In this document: in pieces, positions 37,644 to 50,631 of the stretch | How positions within the stretch are numbered: the first letter of the stretch is position 1 | Layout: every line of letters starts with the position of its first letter | Source: Parapristionchus giblindavisi | Lineage: Eukaryota; Nematoda; Chromadorea; Rhabditida; Diplogasteridae | DNA length: 64,000 nt | Assembly: GCA_943737045.1 (NCBI GenBank) | Contig: CALSFV010000031.1 | Coordinates: forward strand, 744,001 to 808,000 | Reading direction: 5' to 3' | Notes under the pieces: generated by a model | The model's input: only the letters and a program-made list of their open reading frames with translations | Told to the model about the DNA's origin: nothing | Databases searched by the model: none | Made by a program: the position numbers and the translations under genes

Positions 37644-40600
37644 TTATGTAGCATGGGCATACAAGGAGTACGAGAAGCGAGCGTTGCTGCAATCACCAAA
37701 TTGAAGGAAAAGCGCGAGACATGTCACCATCACTGATAGGCTCTGAAAATATAAATAAAAATACAATAATAATATAATAAATAGTATATGCACAAATGGA
37801 TTGCTTATTAGCGAAAAAAACACGACAAAACGATACTTCAAGTGTTAGAAACTAACCGTGAGAACGAGAGGTTTGCTAACAATAGCAAATCCCCAAATGG
37901 AAACACCGAGATTTGTCTGATCAAGATGACAAACGAATGCGAGAGCGGAATGATAGACCTGGCAATGTCAGTGATGTGGTATTGTATAATGTTAATGACG
38001 GGTGAATGTTTTCATTTGTGTCTGGCTATTTAAAGGGAGCGTAACCTCACTCAATGGTCTCTTCGACGCACAATGCTCTCTCGTTGTTAGAGAACAGAAA
38101 AATAGTGTGAAGATACCATTGAGTGAGGTCCCTTTAAATATTTTTATCTGCGCCTTGAACTAAATAAGATTTGTCCCGGAGAATCTGTGACAACGCATTG
38201 TGTTCTAGATTACGGAAATCGATTTGCAGAAAAATTACGGTACTATGGGGCAACTATAATTTTTGATAAAATTGTTTTTATATTCAGTGAGATGTGATTT
38301 AAACTATCTGACCGGCCGGTTTAGTAACGGAAAAACTCTTTTTTAAACGGCAATAATCGAAAGATTAAATTTCTTCGTATAAAACGTCATATTTTCACAA
38401 TTATTAAATACTGTATCACGTACATTTGGACGATATGGAAACCAAATATTGGTATTGGCACACAATGCAGACTTTGTTGCGTAGATCTTAAAAGATATAT
38501 TTGTTATTGAAATATTGTTGAATATGAAACCGTTTCATGGAGTTGAGATGGTCCATTAGTCAAAGCGAAGAATGAGAAAATACTGAAGAATATAAGAGGA
38601 CAAGCGAAGAGAAGTTCCTGAAATATGATTGTGGGAAGAATAAATGATATGATAAAATGGTTAAATAAGCGAGGTAAAACACAACGCAGTATGAACAATT
38701 TATTAAGGGGAAATATGGTAAACAACAATATATGGTGAGGAAAGAAAAGAAAATCAAGAAGTTGCAAGCAAAGAATTAGAATTAGAATATGATAGAATGA
38801 TAATTAGGCCAATGAGAAAGGATAATACGTGACGAGATGCATAGTGATAAAAAAGCGAGTTAACAGTGTACAGTAGATCAGACCTATGACTTTGGGATAG
38901 TAAACATCAATAAACTTACAAAGCATCGCGTGGCGACGTCTTTTTCAGTACGACGAAAGACCATAAATAGAGCAAAAGTAGTCGTTGGAATGATCGAAGC
39001 GATCATTACAAAGGCGTATCGCTGCAAATAATTTAGTGTTCATTCTTTTTTTGCCGGGGGCCAATTAAATGATTAATTGTAAAATGAAGAGAATCCTTTT
39101 ATTATTCATTTACTAACATTGAACATTCTATCCATTAATTTGACACAATGGATCAGTCGACCGTGAACCTAAATTACAATATGATATGTATAAATTCTTT
39201 TCAACACAGACCATCATAAGCTTTAATAAATATCCACAAGTCAAATCGTCAGCATCCTCTTCTATTTCATATTTAATCTGAATGAATATCCAATAGTAAA
39301 TGGGGGAGCACTATGCCAACTGAATCGAGGCATTTCGTTGGCTTCTATTATATTAACGTGTAGACAATGAAAGGATAGTAGAAAAGAGTAAAGATTTTCT
39401 AATGAATCATCCTCATGATATCTTCATGATGTCTAACTAACCTGACGAACTTGTTCATTGTAGTATCGAAACTCATAATTGGAAGCATGAACAACAAGGG
39501 AAAAGAGGAAAAGAGCAACCGTCCAGCAGAGAACCGTGTATAGATTGGATAATTGGAATATGAGAAAGAGACGAGGATCACCGAACATCTGAAAACCCTT
39601 CAGTCTTCGATATTTCCTTTCAGATCCGTAGCAATAATAATCGCTAATATAATATTGTTAATTGTGATGATGTTCCGTTAATGCTAAGAAAAGTTTCACT
39701 GTAGAAATTTTAAAAAGAGTATTCTTTTTTAAACGTGAGGTTGTAAATGCGTTTATGTTTACCTCGAAGATAGATTTGTCGATGAATGCATCGATCTTTC
39801 CATTCCATGTCTCAATCATGAGAAGGATCTTATAAGTGACAATAGATACCAGAACAAAATAGAAACATCGAACAATCGATATGAGTCTCATACGGTAACG
39901 ATGAATGCCAATACCCTTTAACGAGCTATTTTTTTAAAAAGTTTTGTTCATTGCTTTTGTTTTGAAAAATCTTTACGATAATTAATGTATCTAAATGTAA
40001 GTAATGGATTAAAGATCGTGGGACTTTTTCGGATATGCAGAAATAATAAAGTATTGAAGAGTAAATTTCTTAATAAAATTAGAATAATAAGATATCATAC
40101 TCGATTGGCTCTATAGATATTATGAATGACTGCCTTGGATTGTTCAGTGTACTGCCAATATGCAAGGAATATCTGTTCAAAATATCATCAATAAATTTAA
40201 AAAAAGATTTATAACACAACAACCATGAGGTACAGGAGACATTTCAAATGTGCTCAGTGTTTTTAGAGCATCGAAAAAGGAAATTGTAAATCTACATTTA
40301 TGTGAGAGTATATTAAAAGGATCGCAAATCTTCTCTACTGGATTCTCATTTCACAAAAAAAATGCTTACTTCAACATAGACACAAACCACCCTGTTATCC
40401 CACCAAGCAACTATCGCTTGAAATGATATTTATTTTGTTATTCAGTGTATTCAGCGTTTCGTGCGAATTTGGGAGTATTTTCAGAGAATATAGGTAACTA
40501 TCATAACACTTGATGCCAATTGTTTGTCAGCGTACATTTTGAGAGCAGAGTTTCATTTCAATATAGGACAACAGGAAAACTCTGTACTGTTGGCGTCATA

Positions 40601-41182
40601 TTTTGGAGACAATTCAATATCTGACCATAGACGCAGTAGCTTGCAGTGTCCACGTAATAACCATCAATGTTGTGGCTAAACTATCGGGTGTTAACGGCTT
40701 CTTGTAAGTAATGTAACACATATGCAAAGCGAAGTAGCCGTCTGAAAGTTGTGCACGGAAGTGTGCAAACTTATTATGGTTGGCTGCACTTACTTATCAT
40801 CACATTAACACCAATTAATATGAATGACATCACTTTCTGATAGATTTTTCGGTCCTTGTTGAAGTTCACTCCAAGAATCAGACAGAACTGGAGCAAATTT
40901 AAGATTTAAAAAAAAACTTGTAAAACTTGAAAAAAAACTTACAAAACATATTCGATAAAATAATTTATCGATTTTGTAGTCGTCATTATCCGCTTCGATT
41001 TGCTTGCCATTGGATTGATAGCACAGTCGTCCATCCGTATCCGTTATTTGAACATCCACGTCCGTGGAATATCCTTCCACGTCGGCTATCCGGACATCTG
41101 CATCCGTTGAATATCTTTCATCGTCTTGAACCCGGACGTCCGTGTCCGCTGATTCGATGTTCACTAACGATGGTGTAGACAT
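37644..41182 (-). CDS. Gustatory-receptor-like 7TM protein, copy 2 (intact)
   Basis: Thirteen exons have the same order and boundaries as copy 1, and no break was found. Exon 1 (start 41182) is acidic and holds a degenerate internal repeat of about 16 residues around TDADVRIADVEGYS, before the family motif DDYKIDKLFYRIC. Later exons include FCLILGVNFNKDRK (40880), GIGIHRYRMRL (39915), FGDPRLFLIFQLSN (39585), RYAFVMIASIIP (39015), LTNGPSQLHET (38545) and VYHSALAFVCHLDQTNLG (37960). The last exon reads TCLALFLQFGDC and carries a unique short C-terminal tail to the stop at 37644. Several introns hold MITE fragments (38034, 38150-38345). By family analogy it is a membrane receptor or channel of chemosensory cells. 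The spacing to copy 1 is 411 bp. Confidence 0.75.
38034..38133. mobile_element. 100-bp TTAA hairpin MITE
   Basis: It is flanked by TTAA on both sides. The arms AGGGA..CCTCACTCAATGG and CCATTGAGTGAGGTCCCT pair, apart from a 6-base bulge. It is in an intron of copy 2. A degraded piece of the 24030-type element follows at about 38150-38345. Confidence 0.7.
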
Positions 41183-41593
41183 TTATAAAGAGAGAACTGG
41201 GTTGTAGACAAATGCGACTTAGAAGATGTACTTTTGTTGACGAGACGTTTTGTTTTTCGAGCTCCGCCCATTCACTCCACTTTTCGTCTGTTTTATGAGC
41301 GATATATATCGAAATTAAAAGCTATTAAGCCCTGGTCGCCTGTATCATCCTATGTTATCTCCCAAAATACAAAGGAGTAACGATATACATCATGTGTGCT
41401 TCGAATCTCACAACATTAAAGTTTATCAGATCAAAAAAAAGTAGACGATTATGAAGAATGGAATGAATATGAGATTAATGAAGAGTTATCACAAAGAACA
41501 CGGGAATTTTGTAATAACGAAAGGGTATGATTAATTCGGAATATTTGCATAAATATTAGATAATCATGGTTGGATAGTTGACATGAATCGCAT

Positions 41594-44500
41594 TCAGAAA
41601 CGAGCATTGTTGCAGTCTCCAAATTGCATAAAAAGTGCGAGACATGTCACCATTACAGAGAGCGTCTGAAAAGTCACAATTATGTCTTCGCCTCAATTTT
41701 TGAAGAAATACAACTTGGAAAATTTTATAAAACTCACCGTAAGTACAAGTGGTTTACTGACAATAGCGAATCCCCAAATGGAAACACCGAGATTTGTCTG
41801 ATCAAGATGACAAACGAAAGCGAGTGCCGAATGATAGACCTGAGACGTTTGATAATTTTCCATTGATATAAGTATCAATAATTGCTTACATTGGGGCGGT
41901 ATGGGAACCAAATATGAGTATTCGCACACAGAGCTGACTTTGTCTCGTAGATCTCAATATAATATGATATTGCACATGAAAGATCAAAGATCATACCGTG
42001 GTATGTAGTGCGGACGGAGCGTTAGTCAGAGCGAAGAAAGCAAAAACAGCTTCAGCCACAAGTGGAAAGGCGTAAACAAGGTCCTTCAAATGATTATTTA
42101 GATGGACAAAGAGAAAATTGAGCGTAGACGTCTATTATGCTATGTTGTACAGTCTCATGACTAAAGTAATTTCAATTATCAAAAATAAACGAGAGTATTC
42201 AATGTGTGAGACCCTCAATGTGATATGAACTAATAGTTCAGTTAGTTAGATGTTTGATCATTCAGAATGAGTTTATCTGAATTTACTTACAAATGCTCTT
42301 GATCCAAGTTCAGTTCCTTGTGGTCTTCTGAACACCATAAAAAGAGCAAAAGTAATAGTCGGAATGATAGTGGCGATCATGATGAATGCGTAGCGCTATA
42401 ACTTTTAAATTACAGGTCAATTTCATTTTCAAAATTTGATTAATATATGATAATATACATGGAACATTTGATCGAGTCGATTCACACATTCAGTCATGCG
42501 ATGATGAATCTGAAATTTTAAAGATTCGTGAAAACATTCTTCAGTCCAAAATATTATCAATCTGTTTCGTATCATGCAGCACATATAAAATATTATTCAC
42601 TGTCGCTTTCTTATAGAAATTCCTCATTATCTCGAAATGCGACAAAAGACATAAGTAATAGCTTAATGTTGTTTTGATCACGTGAATTGATATATGAAAA
42701 TACAGTACAGCTTGGTCGAGTTGCTAACACGTTCTCCGCTGTGGGGGCACATTTGGAAACGTCATTTATTTCTGCGCAGTATAAATATTTTTCGCTAAAA
42801 ATGACGTTCAAAAGATGCTGTACCCAACATTTCTTGGACCGGTGTGATTTACCTTTTAATTGCTATTTAGCGTGAATGGACACTCTTCATTTTCTTTAGC
42901 CATTAAAAGAACTTTTTATCACGGAAACTCATGATTAAGACTTTGAGAATCGAAAATTAGTCATACTCCACTGAATAAACGATACGTTCAAATGTTCTGT
43001 AGAGCGCGTGCTATCAACTAGACAGATCTGGACTGAAATCCATTATCAGAACAATTACCTTCATCAACTTAAGGAGATAGCTACAGAGGGCATCATCAGT
43101 ACGCTCTTGATGATCACAAGTGATCTACAATCCATATCCTTTATTAGTCGCTTAATAAATAAAGAAAATTGAGATAATAAAAATAGGCAATGCACCAGAG
43201 AATAGAGAATAGAAGACAAGACTGCAGACAATGACAACTTCCATTTTGTCAGACTAGATAGTAAACATCTGATTTTATTGTCGGAAGTGCATCGAGTGTG
43301 TACATTAGACGACATTTATCACACTTACCGATCGGACTTGCTGATTATAGTAGTGGAATTCATAGTTGGTTGAGTGAACGAGTAGAGAGAAGACGAAGAG
43401 GGCGACTGCCCAACAAAGCATACAATAGAGATTTGCTAGTTGGAAGATGAGAAAGAAACGACGATCAGGACCGAAGATCTGTTCATATCATCGTGTAATA
43501 TAGCTTTTAGTTTTTTATCATTAGATGAACTCCCAAGCCTATTTTTATGTTTATGCTCCAGTAATAATACTTTATCTTATCAGCACATTAAATGCAGAAG
43601 GGATGCTAATGCTCCAGTACATAATTGTAAATAAAATATCACACTATTGTAAGTAATCAGGAGAAACTCACAAATGGAATGTCTTTGTCCATGAATCCAA
43701 CACAATTTCCTCTAAAGTTAGCAATCATCTGGGTAACATTATAGATAATTATGAATCCGATGACAACATAGAATGAACGAACGATACTGATAAGACATTT
43801 GCGATGATGATGAATACCCACTCCCTGTAATGTCATCTTTGATCTTTGATCTTATAATATTGTTTGTCACTTTCCTTCAGTTTGTCACTTTCCTTCAGTG
43901 TTTTGCCCTTACTTTCTACTCAATGCCTATTATGCTGAATATGCCTATTTTTACATTACATGTCTTTTATTATACTATTGACGCTGGTTACGGTATGTCT
44001 GTAACTTCGAAGCAAAACAAAACGTGGTGGGATAATGAAATCATTGTTAATGAAACTGTGATCAGTGAAGTTCGATCCTTCTTCTTCTGCACACACATTA
44101 CAGGCAGCTCTTTCGTTAATTAAATTAATCTATAAGACCAGGAAAAAGAAAGTTACAAAGTAATGATCTATCAACGATTTTGTTAAACCTTGTGAGAGTT
44201 GTAGATCTGCTTTAATGTCTTGCACGCTTCACTAGTGTACTGCCAATATGCTAGAAACAACTGAAATAGTAATATTTCATATTTGATGACTTCGTTATCG
44301 GTTAGTGAAACATTGATCGTATGGGAAACCCGACACTTCCCTCTTCGACTTCATGCCATAATTACACAGTGTCTAACAATTTAGCGCCTCGATAATAAGA
44401 GTTGTGCATGTACTGTAGTCAATTATATCGAAACTCATGATGATGACGTATTAAATATCTACTTTTCACTGTGCTTCAATTAAATAGTACAAATCACCAC

Positions 44501-45252
44501 ACACCGTTGATAGTGTAGCTTGCAAGGTCCATGTCACCATAGCTAGACTGGTAGCAAGAGTGTCAGGGTTGAATGGTTTCTGATAGGTTATCAAGCTAAC
44601 TCTGATAATGAAGTAGACATCTGCAAGAAGGATTTATTAATGGATATGAGAATATCCTAATGCACAAGGCAATGGAATATGCATTGCAAAAAATGAAGAA
44701 AAAAACGTAGTTTATCGCAACAGTGCATAATCATTGTTCACATGAGTGTGTCGGAATGAATGTCTGGGTTTGAGAAACTGAAATTCTAATTGTAGATGAT
44801 AAACTCACTGATGGCAACATTGGTGAATACGATGAAGATAGAGATGATCTTCTGGTGTAATTTTCGTTGTTGGTAGAAGTTAACTCCAAGAATGAAACAG
44901 AACTCAAATAGAATTTTATTCCAAGTCTTGTGTACGTTTCAAGTTTGTTTCATGCTGGTTCAGTGTTTTCTTCAATTCATTGTTAGTAAATTAGATATGA
45001 TCTCACCCAACAAATACGATAGAATAGACTATCAATCTTGTATTCTTCTTCATTTGGACATGATTCTGGCTCCAATTCCTCAATTATCTTCTCACTTTCC
45101 GTATCCCCATCAAGATCCATCAAATCGGCTTCAGAACCATTTATCTTGACAATGGTCTGAGTAGCTTCCTTCTGTTCGTCTTTCATATCGTCAGATCGTG
45201 GAGGAATACTGATGAAAGCGGGTACAAGATAACGAGCGTTGATGTGGTGCAT
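41594..45252 (-). CDS. Gustatory-receptor-like 7TM protein, copy 1 (intact, 458 aa)
   Basis: Predicted seven-pass membrane receptor. Thirteen exons, all in phase: 45007-45252, 44809-44902, 44505-44620, 44189-44260, 43672-43824, 43329-43478, 43059-43124, 42459-42509, 42291-42395, 41997-42083, 41890-41952, 41738-41839 and 41594-41665. Residues 1-70 form an acidic, presumably cytosolic N terminus ending in EEYKIDSLFYRICW. Hydrophobic segments then follow near residues 100-120, 130-155, 190-210, 235-265, 325-345, 360-380 and 435-450. The last segment carries TCLALFMQFGD, close to the TYhhhhhQF signature of insect gustatory receptors and nematode LITE-1/GUR/SRR proteins. From this I infer the gustatory-receptor-like superfamily, possibly the nematode SRR group; the function is unknown. 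Exons 2 and 11 use GAG acceptors and exon 10 an AAG acceptor. It is the upstream-most member of six tandem copies. Confidence 0.75.
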
Positions 45253-46061
45253 ATGAGTACTACTATACTTCTTTTAAATGAATGAATATGGTCATGAATG
45301 ATGACTATTGCATCCTTCTCGATAGAGAGACCACGCCTTCCACTCCTTCTAGAAGCCAAACGTTAAATCATCAATTGGCTAAAGTGGCACGGGTCATGAA
45401 ATTCAATGAAATGTTGGAGGCTCCTAGGTAGAGACTCACACAACGGAGGGCCTAACAAAGCAAATACTATAGACTATAGCCTTGGTGGATGGTGATGAAT
45501 TGAGTTATATAAATAGACGAAGGGGGATGAGAATCGATATTGAATTTATACTTTATGGAATGGTGCGATCTGGAGTATGACTGATACCAATGCAGAAAAG
45601 CGATAAAAATAGAGATAAATAGAAGTGCTGTAGGCATAATGTTATTGAATCGCACTGCAACATTGAATGTAAGTGTTTAAAGATATTGGATATGGATATT
45701 ATATTTGGATACAATATCTCTCAACAACTGTGTGGATCTTGAGACTATCATCAACATATGATCCAACTTGTTTTTGGTGTATAATACATCTTGAGCTATT
45801 AGATTACATAATGTGAAATTGGGAGATGCACTAGAGTAAAGGATGGACTATTCTCTAGTTTTCATTAGTCTAAAACCACACCAATTTACGCTCACAGAAA
45901 AACCCTTAGTGTTGTAAATCCTACCCCAAACCCAAAGTCTTTTCTGAAGCAAACCCCTTTACTATCAAGGCTTTGTCAATGCCAACTAGGATTTGAAACA
46001 ATTATATGTAAGTGTTTGACACCCTTTTTTTCGAATCGGCTCTATCCTTTTGACTTCGGAT
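45253..46061. other. Intergenic stretch upstream of receptor copy 1
   Basis: I see no gene or clear repeat here. It must contain the promoter of copy 1, but no motif stands out. Confidence 0.5.
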
Positions 46062-46333
46062 CAGGGATGGGATTTTACGTTTACGGATTTTACGGATTTT
46101 ACGGATTTTACGATATTGGCCGTACGGATTCCGTAAAATAAAAATCCGTAAAATCTGTAAAATATTTAAAGAAAGAAATCCTTCAAAATAAGAGAAAATT
46201 GAATAAAAAATGTTTTTTTGCTCGCAATAACTTATGCAACAGTTATATGAGTAGTGTAACTATGTTCTTATTGAACCCGAAAAATTTTACGCTTTTACGG
46301 ATCCGTACAATTTCCATTTTACGCCCATCCCTG
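46062..46333. mobile_element. hAT MITE, 272 bp
   Basis: Terminal repeats start CAGGGATGGG and a perfect 8-bp duplication CTTCGGAT (46054-46061 and 46334-46341) flanks the element. The left part is a tandem TTTACGGA repeat, mirrored near the right end. Confidence 0.9.
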
Positions 46334-46394
46334 CTTCGGATTCGATCCTTGCTAGAACTACAACCGTTTGCAAATTTTGCATGGAGTCAATTTT

Positions 46395-46650
46395 CCGTAA
46401 CGGCGAAACGTGTTACATTTCGCTAGGCTTGTGTCGGCGTAAATTTTGAGTGTGTTGTTTCTCAAGTGAAAAACCCTGATGGTCAATTGGTATACGGTAA
46501 AAAGTAACCGTAACCACCAATAATGTTTGACTACCGTAAGATGTGACAGTAATTTTGTGGCCCATCAGGGTTTTCCACCCGAGACCCAACACACTCCAAA
46601 ATTCACGCCGACGCATACGTAGTGAAATACATCCCGTTATGCCGTTACGG
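46395..46650. repeat. Inverted-repeat MITE, about 256 bp
   Basis: The ends CCGTAACGGC and GCCGTTACGG and the inner GTGTCGGCGT...TTTTGAGTGTGTTG arms are reverse complements with a few mismatches. No target duplication is clear. It lies 61 bp from the preceding hAT MITE. Confidence 0.7.
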
Positions 46651-47033
46651 TTTAGGCGTGTAACGCAATTGTAACGAGGCATACTTTCCCCGGATTTTAG
46701 AGGAAAAAAAACGAGCATTTAAGGGTTTCTTCTCTGATTGTGAGCATAAATATTACTGAAGAATCCATGCTACATACATATATTCGTGCATGGCAACTCA
46801 AGAAAGCTATTGAAGGTCTTTACCATAGGTATTACCAAAACAATTCAACGTTCACTTGTCTTGTAAATACTATTGATACTTGTTTATTGATGAATTTACA
46901 CTGATTATCATACTTTATATGTTTTACCGTCTGCAGCCGAAACGATTCTATTCCTCTATCATTCATAAGTAAAAGCAGGAAAAGTTCACGTGAATAGATT
47001 TTCATATTTATCATTAGTCTGGTTTTTTAGCAT

Positions 47034-47309
47034 TTAAAATAGTACAGCGATTATTCTGTACATTCTCCCGACACGAAAGCCGTTGACAACAAAAGAGCGT
47101 CTTTCAGTGACAAGAGTTAATGACTCTGAGACGAGAAAACAATGAAATGAAGAGATATGTGAAGTACATAACATGAGTTGAACACACATAATATATGACA
47201 GGTGTTTACTGGTATCATTGTCGACGAGAAAATATCGAGAGATGAGAAAGAAAGGAATAGCGTAAATGCACACCAAGATAATGTAATAGATCAGAGAGAT
47301 TAATTGCAT
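47034..47309 (-). CDS. Unassigned 91-codon open frame with one hydrophobic segment
   Basis: It starts MQLISLIYYIILVCIYAIPF, which could be a membrane helix, and ends after a basic segment. It might be an exon of an unrecognised gene or a chance frame. No linked exons were found. Confidence 0.15.
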   Translation of the reverse strand: MQLISLIYYIILVCIYAIPFFLISRYFLVDNDTSKHLSYIMCVQLMLCTSHISSFHCFLVSESLTLVTERRSFVVNGFRVGRMYRIIAVLF

Positions 47310-47962
47310 ATGTCAATAACTAGTCAGGCGTCATTGATAGGTCTATAAAGCTCGAGTTTCAAGAACTGCCCACATGTTTTACGAAGGAGAATTACCCAAA
47401 GGCATTGTGACGACAAACTTATCAAATTTGTAAAAACAAAAACCATCAAAATCTTTTGAGAGAGTTTTGGATAAATCGATAAGAAAGTACACTACATTCA
47501 AAGAATGCGCATTGTCATTTGAGGGATTGAAAGAATTGATACAATGAAAGGAGCGGAAATTATAGAAAAGAAGAGGGAAGATTGTACAGAACATGTGAAA
47601 TTCATCCCTTCTCTTCATTTATTACGGTGACTTGTCAACAGTACATATATTACTAGGAAGAAGAAAAATAAATGTAATGAATATTCGAAAACCTCTGAAA
47701 ATTCATTTTGTCTTTCACAGATATGTACATGGGTATTGAATTATAATAAGCTGGTTGCCAATAAATAATCAGTATGACTTATTTTACATAACCAATATGA
47801 GAAGTTAAAAAAAACTTCATTCTATGGAATCTATTTAAAAAAAACAAATTTTTTAGCTGGTGTTCAAGTATTTCCACTAGTTTTACATTGCGAGTGGTCA
47901 AATTTGAAATGTTTCCACATAGATACGCAATAGGGAGATTTAGATTTATTTATGCTGCACAC

Positions 47963-48296
47963 TAGGGTGGCGAAAATGATTCATGATTATTCGTCCACTT
48001 TAGCGGTCTAGAGTGAGTATTCACGGGAGAGGCATTCACGACCGCTCTCTCTTGCGAATGAGTTGTTAGAGGAGAGGTCAATGCGAATGAGTAAAAAAAA
48101 CGAGTCGATTGCGAGTCAGACCGGTCCTTTCACCATCCTTTCACCAAATTTTCTTGACTCACTTCGACTCGCAAAAAAGCGAATATTCGCAGGGGAGACC
48201 GGTCAACTGTCACTTGGAATGAATAATCGCAAGGAAAGTGAGCCACTCATTTTAGGCCATAGAAATGAATATTCATGAGTCATTTTCGCCACCCTA
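47963..48296 (+). mobile_element. hAT MITE, copy A
   Basis: The 334-bp element starts and ends with TAGGGTGGCGAAAATGA and its complement. The 8-bp duplication CTGCACAC (47955-47962 and 48297-48304) is perfect. It is almost identical to copy B at 49085 in reverse orientation. Confidence 0.9.
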
Positions 48297-49084
48297 CTGC
48301 ACACATATTAGCCAACTCAGAATTTCGGCAAATCGTAAATCAAATAATGAAATTCATTTTTTTATATTCATGTTTCTCTTCTTCAAAGTCTTATACTCAA
48401 AGCATATAGGAAAAACTTTCGTCCTAAATGGAACACTCTATAATGCTATTACAGAGGAGAAATAATAATAAAGTAGGGAGTGAAAAGAAAATGGGCGAGA
48501 AATGTATAAATACTACTATTTCATTACAGTATATTGAGGTCGTATTAATATTTCGAGAACATTAAGCTCAGGGACAGAACATATTTTTGTTCTAGATAGC
48601 AGCGAGGATCTCTCCTATGTCTCTACTCATAGTTCAAGTTGTACATATGTATGTCACGATATGTCGTGAAGACGTCTGACATATTAAGGAAGGAGAGACC
48701 TAGAATGTGTTCTTTATAGTTTTTACGAGCTGTCACAGGTTCTTTTATGGGTCCATGCTGTACATATGCATGACTTTTGTCTATAGTGTAACCCGTTGAA
48801 TGAAGTGAGATAGAATCTATACAAAATTCAAGTTGTGCGTGTTTTTTCGGTTTGTCCTAAAGTCGTTTTGTCTCAACAAACTTCAATATGACTAAGGGAT
48901 TGGCGTAAATATTCGTTGTAGTCACGAAATGATGATTTTTGACTTCCAAAAAAATTGATTGCTCAATATAGACCACTTTGTCAATACATTCAATGGAGAG
49001 AGTAAGCCAATTTTGATAAAAGCCGACCACACTCTTGCACGACTGCTTTAATGTCTTTAATGTAGTACAAATAATAGTGGTCAC

Positions 49085-49419
49085 TAGGGTGGCGAAAATG
49101 ACTCATGAATATTCATTTCTATGGCCTAAAATGAGTGGCTCACTTTCCTTGCGATTATTCATTCCAAGTGACAGTTGACCGGTCTCCCCTGCGAATATTC
49201 GCTTTTTTGCGAGTCGAAGTGAGTCAAGAAAATTTGGTGAAAGGATGGTGAAAGGACCGGTCTGACTCGCAATCGACTCGTTTTTTTTGACTCATTCGCA
49301 TTGACCTCTCCTCTAACAACTCATTCGCAAGAGAGAGCGGTCGTGAATGCCTCTCCCGTGAATACTCACTCTAGACCGCTAAAGTGGACGAATAATCATG
49401 AATCATTTTCGCCACCCTA
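49085..49419 (-). mobile_element. hAT MITE, copy B
   Basis: The 335-bp reverse-orientation twin of 47963-48296 has its own perfect 8-bp duplication GTGGTCAC (49077-49084 and 49420-49427). The two copies differ at very few positions, so both insertions are recent. Confidence 0.9.
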
Positions 49420-49589
49420 GTGGTCACTCAGACCTGAAAAACGGGAAAAGAAAAATCTACTACATTAAAAGACAATCCCCTGCCGGGTGAAAAGCATGAA
49501 AGAACATTAAAATTGAAAGATATAAATATAGCGTATGACTGATATGATTTATATTATATTATGTTTTGGCGAGGATGAGTCCAATATGG

Positions 49590-49846
49590 AAAGTCAACAA
49601 GTTATAGAATGATAGATTCATCGCTCGAATCTAAAGACATCTGATATTGATTCCCGATATGTTTAAAGCTTACTATTCGAATTGAAAGTACAACTTTCAA
49701 GGCATGTAGAGAGTGACCATCCGATTTGCATACTTGGCTCTCTCATTTTCTCATTGTCTCGTACGCCAATTACCATATAATATAAACAATAGCCAACATG
49801 GTTATCGTGGCGGGAGTCAGTCATGACTTCCCAAGAGTCCCTTTCT
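49590..49846. mobile_element. TTAA-type MITE, relative of 34143
   Basis: The right end GAGTCCCTTTCT is followed by TTAA. The interior GAAAGTACAACTTTCAAGGC and the CTCTCATTTTC region match the 34143 element in reverse. The left end is decayed. Confidence 0.55.
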
Positions 49847-50483
49847 TTAAGGATTATTGAGTGTATTTGGTTATACAGTAAAGAGTCTCGATGAAAAACC
49901 TAATATATTTTAAAATTGACATTATATATTAATGTCTCAGAGTTGTTTAAATATAAGAAAAGAGAGAAAGAATATATTATACAAAACAATTCCTCTGTTG
50001 CCGCGGAAGAAAGGTAAGGACGTAAAAGTGTGGTTTATCTATTCATCAATCTTTGATAATGATGATCTCATCTAATCATTTGTATCGGAGACATCCAAAT
50101 CAGCTGTAGATCCGAGTTCTCATTCAAATTAATTCAGCTATGTTATTCTGTAATCATAAAATACAGTTCCAACTTCGCAGACGATATACGTTCTTATTTT
50201 CGGTTTACAATCAATTCTCTACATATTCATTAATAAGTCCGAGTATCCATTTAAACATCATTCAACCACTATTACTAAATACCCGCGTAACAGGCAGCAG
50301 TCATGAAGAATACATAAATTTATTTTATATCTATTTGAATGTTTTTTTTATATTAGTAATGCATAAAATTCCGTAAAAAAGTTTCAAGAATGTCGAACAT
50401 TTTATAAGAACCTATTGTATCATCATCAGCAATATAGATATAATTGATATATATGTATATAATATAGATATATATGTATATAA

Positions 50484-50541
50484 TTGTGTATTCTGACAGC
50501 CTTATACATACATATGTAATGGCTGTCTGAATACACAATCG
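50484..50541. repeat. Short hairpin next to TA-rich DNA
   Basis: ATTGTGTATTCTGACAGCC pairs with GGCTGTCTGAATACACAAT, with one mismatch, across a loop of about 20 bases. Left of it (50430-50483) is an ATATAGATATA-type low-complexity run. There is no flanking duplication that I can see. Confidence 0.6.
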
Positions 50542-50631
50542 TAATTTGCTGGGTGATAAATAAACAACCATTTTCATGATAACGTCTATCGATTTAGTAC
50601 GGTTAAATATATGATCTTTCTATTGCCCTGA

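Noticed and set aside
44892..45149. 85-codon plus-strand frame
   Set aside because: It is antisense to exons 1 and 2 of receptor copy 1.
46062..46140. CRISPR-like short tandem repeats
   Set aside because: The repeats are contiguous TTTACGGA units inside a hAT MITE in a eukaryotic genome, without spacers.
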